The position numbers were made by a program, and so were the translations under genes. This document shows positions 13,413 through 17,269 of a stretch of DNA of 17,269 bases, in pieces. Each line of letters starts with the position of its first letter. Position 1 is the first letter of the stretch. The stretch is from NCBI GenBank assembly GCA_963169055.1, contig CAUJFU010000084.1:1-17269 (forward strand), written 5' to 3'. The stretch comes from Myxococcota bacterium. GTDB taxonomy: Bacteria > Myxococcota_C > UBA6777. A model generated the notes under the pieces. It was not told where the DNA came from. It ran no database searches and saw only the letters and a list, made by a program, of their open reading frames with translations.

Positions 13413-14918
13413 ATGGATTTCAAGATCGCAGAGCAGGATCTCCAAGCCAAAGTCGATATGTTGGCGGTGTGTGTAGGCGAAATAGACAAAGATGAAAGCT
13501 TTTCGGCCTTGGATGCCGCGATGGGCGGCCCCTTACAAGACCTCGCAAAAGCCCAAGCATTCGAGGGAAAAGTAGGTCAACGGCTACTGTTGACGCCGAT
13601 GGGTCGTTTGGCTGCGCGGCAAGTCTTGGTTGTCGGTTTGGGCAACAAAAAGCCCGTCCAGCCCGCCGAATGGCAAAGTCTCGCCGCCAGCCTCGCCGAA
13701 ACCGCCAACCAACAAAAAGCCACCAGCCTTGCGATCACCTTGGGCGACGAACCCGAAGAATGGGCCGCCCAAGCCTTTGCAGCCGCGATGGGGGCTGGTT
13801 TGGTCTCTTACCGTTTCTTGACCTACAAAACCAAAGATCCCCAAGCCGCCAGTCTGAAATCCTTGTGGCTGCAATGCCCGAAAAAACCCAACGCGGCCCA
13901 AAACAAAGCCCTCAAAGAAGCCTTTCATAACGCCAAGATCTACCTTGACGCGATCTTTGCGGCTCGCGATCTCGTCAACGAACCCCCTTGTGTCCTGCAT
14001 CCCCCCGAATTTGCCAAGCGCGCCCAAGAGATGGCCAACGCCCACCATTTGGTTTGCGAAGTGCTCGACGACACGCAGATGCGCGAACTCGGAATGCACA
14101 TGTTTTTGGCCGTCGGATCAGGCAGCGCTCAGCCTTGTCGCCTAATCCGCTTGATCTACAAACCCACCAAAAAACCCAAAAAAGGTTCGATGGTTCTCGC
14201 TCTTGTCGGCAAAGGATTGACCTTTGATTCAGGCGGCTTGTGCATCAAACCCGCCGCCAGCATGAACGGGATGCAAGCGGATATGGCGGGTGGAGCCGCT
14301 GTTTTTGGTGCCATGCAAGCGATCGCTCAACTCAAGCCTCCCATCGAGATCCACGGCTACATCGCAGCAGCCGAAAATATGACGGGTGCTGCGGCTTTTC
14401 GCGTCAATGACGTGGTGACGGCCTACAACAAAAAAACCGTCGAGATCCTCAATACCGACGCCGAAGGGCGATTGGTGTTAGGCGACACGTTGAGCTACGC
14501 TTGCGATCAAGGAGCCACCCATGTGATCGACTTGGCGACCTTGACGGGGGCTTGTATGGTCGCTCTTGGGCGTTACACCGCTGGCGTGATGGGCAACACG
14601 CCAACGATGGCCGATGCTCTCAAATCCGCAGGCGAAAAGGTGGGCGAGTCGTTTTGGCCGCTTCCTTTGTTGGAAGACGTGCGCGAAGGACTCAAAAGCA
14701 ACATCGCCGATCTATCGAACGTTGGAGAGCGTTGGGGAGGAGCCATCGCGGGAGGCTTGTTCTTGCGCGAGTTTGTCAAAGAAGGCGTGTCTTGGGCGCA
14801 CTTGGATATCGCTGGACCCGCGCATGTCGAACGCGACTACGGGATCTTGCGCCGTGGAGGAACGGGCTTCGGCGTCGCCACGTTGCTCGAATACATTCGG
14901 CTCGCTTCAAACGCTTGA
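13413..14918 (+). CDS. pepA: leucyl aminopeptidase (M17 family)
   Basis: A 501-residue cytoplasmic di-metal aminopeptidase that removes N-terminal residues from peptides and forms hexamers. The ATG at 13413 has AAGGA 6 nt upstream; a TTG at 13356 in the same frame lacks one. Residues 1-165 are the variable N-terminal domain. The catalytic domain holds Lys267 in VGKGLTFDSGG, Asp272, Asp290 in QADMAGG, and the M17 signature NTDAEGRL (347-354) with Asp349, Glu351 and the bicarbonate-binding Arg353, then DLATLTGACMVALG. The numbering is within a few residues of E. coli PepA, and no active-site residue is missing. Some PepA proteins also bind DNA, but nothing here shows that. The next gene on the same strand is the ECF sigma factor, which has its own candidate promoter. 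Confidence 0.96.
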   Translation: MDFKIAEQDLQAKVDMLAVCVGEIDKDESFSALDAAMGGPLQDLAKAQAFEGKVGQRLLLTPMGRLAARQVLVVGLGNKKPVQPAEWQSLAASLAETANQQKATSLAITLGDEPEEWAAQAFAAAMGAGLVSYRFLTYKTKDPQAASLKSLWLQCPKKPNAAQNKALKEAFHNAKIYLDAIFAARDLVNEPPCVLHPPEFAKRAQEMANAHHLVCEVLDDTQMRELGMHMFLAVGSGSAQPCRLIRLIYKPTKKPKKGSMVLALVGKGLTFDSGGLCIKPAASMNGMQADMAGGAAVFGAMQAIAQLKPPIEIHGYIAAAENMTGAAAFRVNDVVTAYNKKTVEILNTDAEGRLVLGDTLSYACDQGATHVIDLATLTGACMVALGRYTAGVMGNTPTMADALKSAGEKVGESFWPLPLLEDVREGLKSNIADLSNVGERWGGAIAGGLFLREFVKEGVSWAHLDIAGPAHVERDYGILRRGGTGFGVATLLEYIRLASNA

Positions 14919-14939
14919 TGGCTGCATCACTTCTGGAGA

Positions 14940-14967
14940 GGAACTTTTTTCGATAGGCCATGTCCAT
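14940..14967 (+). promoter_or_regulatory. SigmaE-type (ECF) promoter candidate upstream of the sigma factor gene
   Basis: GGAACTT (14940-14946) is the canonical RpoE-like -35 element and is followed by a T-rich stretch, as in many such promoters. After 16 bp, TCCAT (14963-14967) is a partial match to the TCTRA -10. Transcription would start near 14974, ahead of the chosen sigma start (15032) and after the alternative ATG (14960). Together these suggest autoregulation. Confidence 0.45.
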
Positions 14968-15031
14968 CCCCCCCAGACGCGAAGCTGTTGGAGATTTTTG
15001 GCAAACAGAGGCGAAACAACGAGAGGATCGG

Positions 15032-15640
15032 ATGCAGACATCGAATGTGGAAGAACAAGCGACCTTTTCGGATGACGAGTTGGTTCGTCGTGTCAAAAAA
15101 GGCGAAGACTTCGCTTTTTCTCTGCTGGTGCGGCGTTACCAAAACCGCGTCTTTAACTTGGTGCATCGCATCTTGGGTATTCCAGAAGAGACCGAAGACC
15201 TCGCACAAGAGGTCTTTGTCACGCTGCATCGATCTTTGGAACAGTTTCGCGGAGATTGTGCTTTTTCGACTTGGCTTTATCGCATCACCGTCAACCTCTG
15301 CAAAAACCGCCTCAAGTATCTGTTCCGCCGAAACTTTCACAAAGCCCAAGAGATCAGCGAGACCGCCGAGACCGATATCCAAACCCATGTCTCGATGGCT
15401 CTCGCCAACCCTGAACAACAACTCTTGGGACGCGAACTGGAGACCTTGATCCAACGCGAGCTGCTGGCGCTCGACGAAGAACACCGCATCATCCTTGTAT
15501 TGCGCGATATCGAGCACCTGCCTTATGAACATATCGCCGAGATCACGGGCTTGGCCCTCGGAACCGTCAAGTCGCGGCTCCACCGCGCACGCAGCGCCTT
15601 GCGCCAACAAATGCAACCTTACCTTGCCACGGGAGCCTAA
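15032..15640 (+). CDS. ECF-type RNA polymerase sigma factor (RpoE-like)
   Basis: A 202-residue group 4 sigma factor that directs RNA polymerase to a stress or envelope regulon. The ATG at 15032 has GAGAGGA 4 nt upstream. An earlier ATG at 14960 lies before the predicted transcript start and has no suitably spaced Shine-Dalgarno. Region 2 (about 27-95) has FSLLVRRYQNRVFNLVHRIL, then EDLAQEVFVTLHRSLEQF and FSTWLYRITVNLCKNRLK. Region 4 (about 145-195) has LLALDEEHRIILVLRDIE, then the helix-turn-helix YEHIAEITGLALGTVKSRLHRAR. Region 3 and region 1.1 are absent, as expected for ECF factors. The anti-sigma gene follows after 38 bp, the usual arrangement, in which the membrane partner holds the sigma factor until a signal arrives. 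Confidence 0.95.
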   Translation: MQTSNVEEQATFSDDELVRRVKKGEDFAFSLLVRRYQNRVFNLVHRILGIPEETEDLAQEVFVTLHRSLEQFRGDCAFSTWLYRITVNLCKNRLKYLFRRNFHKAQEISETAETDIQTHVSMALANPEQQLLGRELETLIQRELLALDEEHRIILVLRDIEHLPYEHIAEITGLALGTVKSRLHRARSALRQQMQPYLATGA

Positions 15641-15678
15641 ACCCGCCCACAGCAAGGTCGCCGCTTTGGAGATGATCG

Positions 15679-16182
15679 ATGACGGTGGTTCGAACAACCC
15701 TCCCCCCCGACATGGAAACCGAAGAGATGCTGAGCCGCTATCTCGAAGAAGATCTCGACCACGACGAACGCGCTGTCGTCGAGACGCTTCTCCAAGAGCG
15801 ACCGGATATCCGCGCAGAACTCGAAAGTCTGCGCCAAACCCTCTCCCTTATGCAACGCCTCCCTTCTCTCGAAGCCCCCTCAGACTTCGTGCAAAAGGTC
15901 AAACGAAAGGTGCGCCGACAAAAACGCACCCGCGTCGATCAACAGCCCCAATTCCGCATGCCCTACGAGATCCTCGGAATTATCGTCGTGATCTTGATGC
16001 TCGTTCTCTATCTTCTGATCCAACAACACGACACCTCTTCGTCCAAAAAGCCCATGCCCCAACCACGCGCTTCGCTTCAACCACGCCCCCCTACCCCTGC
16101 TGCCTCCCGCGATCGCTTCGTCCCCAAAACGAACACAACTGCCCCAACATCCAAGCCCTTCTCTTCGCCCTCTTCTCCTTAA
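15679..16182 (+). CDS. membrane anti-sigma factor-like protein without zinc motif
   Basis: A 167-residue protein. The ATG at 15679 has GGAG 7 nt upstream. Residues 13-62 (MLSRYLEEDLDHDERAVVE, then LLQERPDIRAELESLRQ) match the helical start of anti-sigma domains, but the His-x3-Cys-x2-Cys zinc cluster is absent. Residues 71-86 are strongly basic. One transmembrane helix spans about 97-114 (EILGIIVVILMLVLYLLI). The remaining ~50 residues are Pro/Ser/Thr-rich, probably periplasmic, and carry no folded sensor domain. By position after the sigma gene and by topology this is its likely inhibitor. The short disordered tail suggests that a separate partner or regulated proteolysis senses the signal. 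The assignment is inference from context plus topology. Its stop overlaps that of the next, convergent gene. Confidence 0.75.
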   Translation: MTVVRTTLPPDMETEEMLSRYLEEDLDHDERAVVETLLQERPDIRAELESLRQTLSLMQRLPSLEAPSDFVQKVKRKVRRQKRTRVDQQPQFRMPYEILGIIVVILMLVLYLLIQQHDTSSSKKPMPQPRASLQPRPPTPAASRDRFVPKTNTTAPTSKPFSSPSSP

Positions 16183-17051
16183 AGCTCCGAGGCGTCGAGC
16201 GCGGGGGGAGAGGGGGATGGAGGTGGAAGCAGCTTGTAGGATTCGATGCGATCAAGGCGGAAGGAACGGTGTTCTTGTCGGAGGTGGCAATAGGCGTACA
16301 GGAAAGGGGAGATCAAGCGTTCGGGGGATATCTGCCGTTCGACAGCTTCGTTGCGTGCGTTTCTGTAGCGGATCAAGACTTGTTGTTGGTGTTGGATGGC
16401 GAGCCAAAGGTCTTTTTCAAGAGGGGGAGATTGTTGATGGATGGGGGGAGGGGTGCCGGGGAAGGGATGGGTTTTTTCGAGCTGAGCGAGGGTATCGATC
16501 TTTTGCTTTTCGGCTTCATGAAGGAGGAGTAAGAGCAAGTGCGCGGTGGTTTGGGCATCATCAAGAGCGCGATGAAAAGAACCCGAGGGGAGGGAGAAAT
16601 GTTGGGCGAGGGCGACAAGGGCGTAGCTTTTTTGTTTGGGAAGAAGCCTGCGGGCGAGGTGAGCGGTGTCGAGGATGGGTCGTTGGTAAAGATCAACCCC
16701 CCAAGGCAAAGAAGCAGCGTGGAGAAAGCTCAGATCGAAGCCGATATTGTGCCCAGCGATCACAGAAGAGCCGATGAATCCGAGGAAATGGGGCATGACA
16801 TCCGCGAGCAAAGGGGCATCTGTAAGCATATCGGGGGTGATGTTGTGGATATCGATCACTTCTTGGGGGATATCGCGTTGGGGCTGAACGAAGGTGGAAT
16901 AGGTCTCCGCCAAGGTTCCAGCCTCCATGCGAACCGCGCCGATCTCACAGACGGCATCGACTTGGGGGCGGAGTCCTGTCGTTTCCAGATCGAAGACAGC
17001 GATGGGGATTTGGCGCAGGGGGAGGCTGTAGAGGTCTTCGAGTTTTTTCAT
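16179..17051 (-). CDS. DnaQ-type DEDDh 3'-5' exonuclease fused to a WYL domain
   Basis: About 290 residues. The ATG at 17051 is chosen because the exonuclease fold starts right after it. The frame runs on to 17237, but that part is not protein-like. The Shine-Dalgarno is weak (GAAGAAACG). Residues 14-175 are the exonuclease domain with all five DEDDh residues: Asp21 and Glu23 in FDLETTG, Asp106 in HNIGFD, and His160 and Asp165 in HRALDDA. It resembles the epsilon proofreading subunit of DNA polymerase III and stand-alone epsilon-like nucleases. A Pro-rich linker follows, then residues 217-272 with the WYL pattern (LIRYRNARNEAVERQISPE, then FLYAYCHLRQEHRSFRLDRI). WYL domains bind ligands or nucleic acid and usually sit in transcription regulators. 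No polymerase or helicase domain is present. Stand-alone repair nuclease or defence-related roles are both possible. Confidence 0.88.
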   Translation of the reverse strand: MKKLEDLYSLPLRQIPIAVFDLETTGLRPQVDAVCEIGAVRMEAGTLAETYSTFVQPQRDIPQEVIDIHNITPDMLTDAPLLADVMPHFLGFIGSSVIAGHNIGFDLSFLHAASLPWGVDLYQRPILDTAHLARRLLPKQKSYALVALAQHFSLPSGSFHRALDDAQTTAHLLLLLLHEAEKQKIDTLAQLEKTHPFPGTPPPIHQQSPPLEKDLWLAIQHQQQVLIRYRNARNEAVERQISPERLISPFLYAYCHLRQEHRSFRLDRIESYKLLPPPSPSPPALDASEL

Positions 17052-17070
17052 CGTTTCTTCGGCGTGGAGA

Positions 17071-17090
17071 CCCCTGCCTTTAGGCGGGGG
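17071..17090 (+). repeat. IS200/IS605-right-end-like hairpin, isolated
   Basis: CCCCTGCC (17071-17078), TTTA and GGCGGGGG (17083-17090) form an 8-bp stem with one T-G wobble. The hairpin is followed by AGGAAACG. The form 'GCCTTTAGGC inside a C-run/G-run stem then AGGA' resembles right ends of IS200/IS605-group elements and the 3' end of their guide RNAs. No tnpA or tnpB reading frame adjoins it here. It lies 20 bp upstream of the exonuclease start. Confidence 0.4.
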
Positions 17091-17269
17091 AGGAAACGCT
17101 GTCCTTTCTTCGTGCGTAGGCGTATCCGTCGGTGTGTTGAAGGATACGACAGTGTTTGTAAGAAATGCCTTGTGTGGTGCCACTTCGGGTTTTGATGTTG
17201 AAGCTGCCTGAACTTCGCACGGCCACTCTTCCCACATAACACCCTGCTTTCTTTCCCTTTGCTACGACA
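17091..17269. other. window-edge region upstream of the exonuclease gene
   Basis: This stretch probably holds the promoter of the exonuclease gene and the edge of the next feature. I see no convincing promoter, RNA or gene start. An in-frame extension of the exonuclease gene passes through it, to an ATG at 17237, but has no conserved features. Confidence 0.3.

Noticed and set aside
14960-15031. Earlier ATG start for the sigma factor (24 extra residues)
   Set aside because: It has no well-spaced Shine-Dalgarno and lies upstream of the predicted transcript start, while the ATG at 15032 has GAGAGGA in place.
15495-16532. + strand frame of 345 codons across the sigma, anti-sigma and exonuclease genes
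   Set aside because: It overlaps three genes with clear family motifs or context and has no recognisable domain of its own.

Overview
The window looks like part of a bacterial chromosome of moderate-to-high GC content. No phage, plasmid or complete mobile-element genes are visible. The gene mix suggests a Gram-negative, Myxococcota-like ('deltaproteobacterial') lineage, but this is inferred from style only: a type IV pilus retraction ATPase, an exported sulfatase-modifying-factor-type protein, very long Pro/Ala/Ser-rich proteins, an ECF sigma/anti-sigma pair, and heavy use of C-ending codons with many poly-C/poly-G (proline) runs. There is no rRNA or other marker to test it.

Layout, left to right. 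(a) 1-474: the 3' end of a small two-helix membrane protein, + strand. (b) 595-1239 (-) and 1409-3133 (+) are divergent: a degenerate receiver-like protein and a PilT-type ATPase with a duplicated N-terminal domain. A good sigma70-type promoter lies between them. (c) 3247-5130 (-) is a large polytopic membrane protein, convergent with pilT and starting at TTG behind a strong Shine-Dalgarno. (d) 5412-6872 (+) is an ABC1/UbiB-family atypical kinase. (e) 10653-6887 (-) is a two-gene unit. An exported FGE-sulfatase-domain protein is followed by a 960-residue, low-complexity, tail-anchored protein. The latter carries seven copies of a short 'QT-x-x-FG' motif and several internal tandem repeats. (f) 10654-11122 is a 469-bp hairpin-rich divergent intergenic region. 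(g) 11123-12139 (+) is a Ppx/GppA-type phosphatase. Its 3' end overlaps a convergent nucleotidyltransferase-fold gene, 12108-13268 (-). (h) 13413-14918 (+) is leucyl aminopeptidase PepA, followed by an ECF sigma factor (15032-15640) and its membrane anti-sigma partner (15679-16182). A GGAACTT-type promoter in front of the sigma gene suggests autoregulation. (i) 16179-17051 (-) is a DnaQ-type DEDDh exonuclease fused to a C-terminal WYL domain, convergent with the anti-sigma gene and sharing its TTAA stop. A hairpin like an IS200/IS605 right end sits just upstream of it.

The confident functions are PilT, ABC1 kinase, Ppx/GppA, PepA, ECF sigma and DEDDh exonuclease. The strongest candidates for something undescribed are the tail-anchored motif-array protein with its exported FGE-type neighbour, the exonuclease-WYL fusion, and the double-N-domain PilT beside a pseudo-receiver protein. 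Coding was assigned from reading frames, Shine-Dalgarno spacing and recognisable motifs. No database search was possible.
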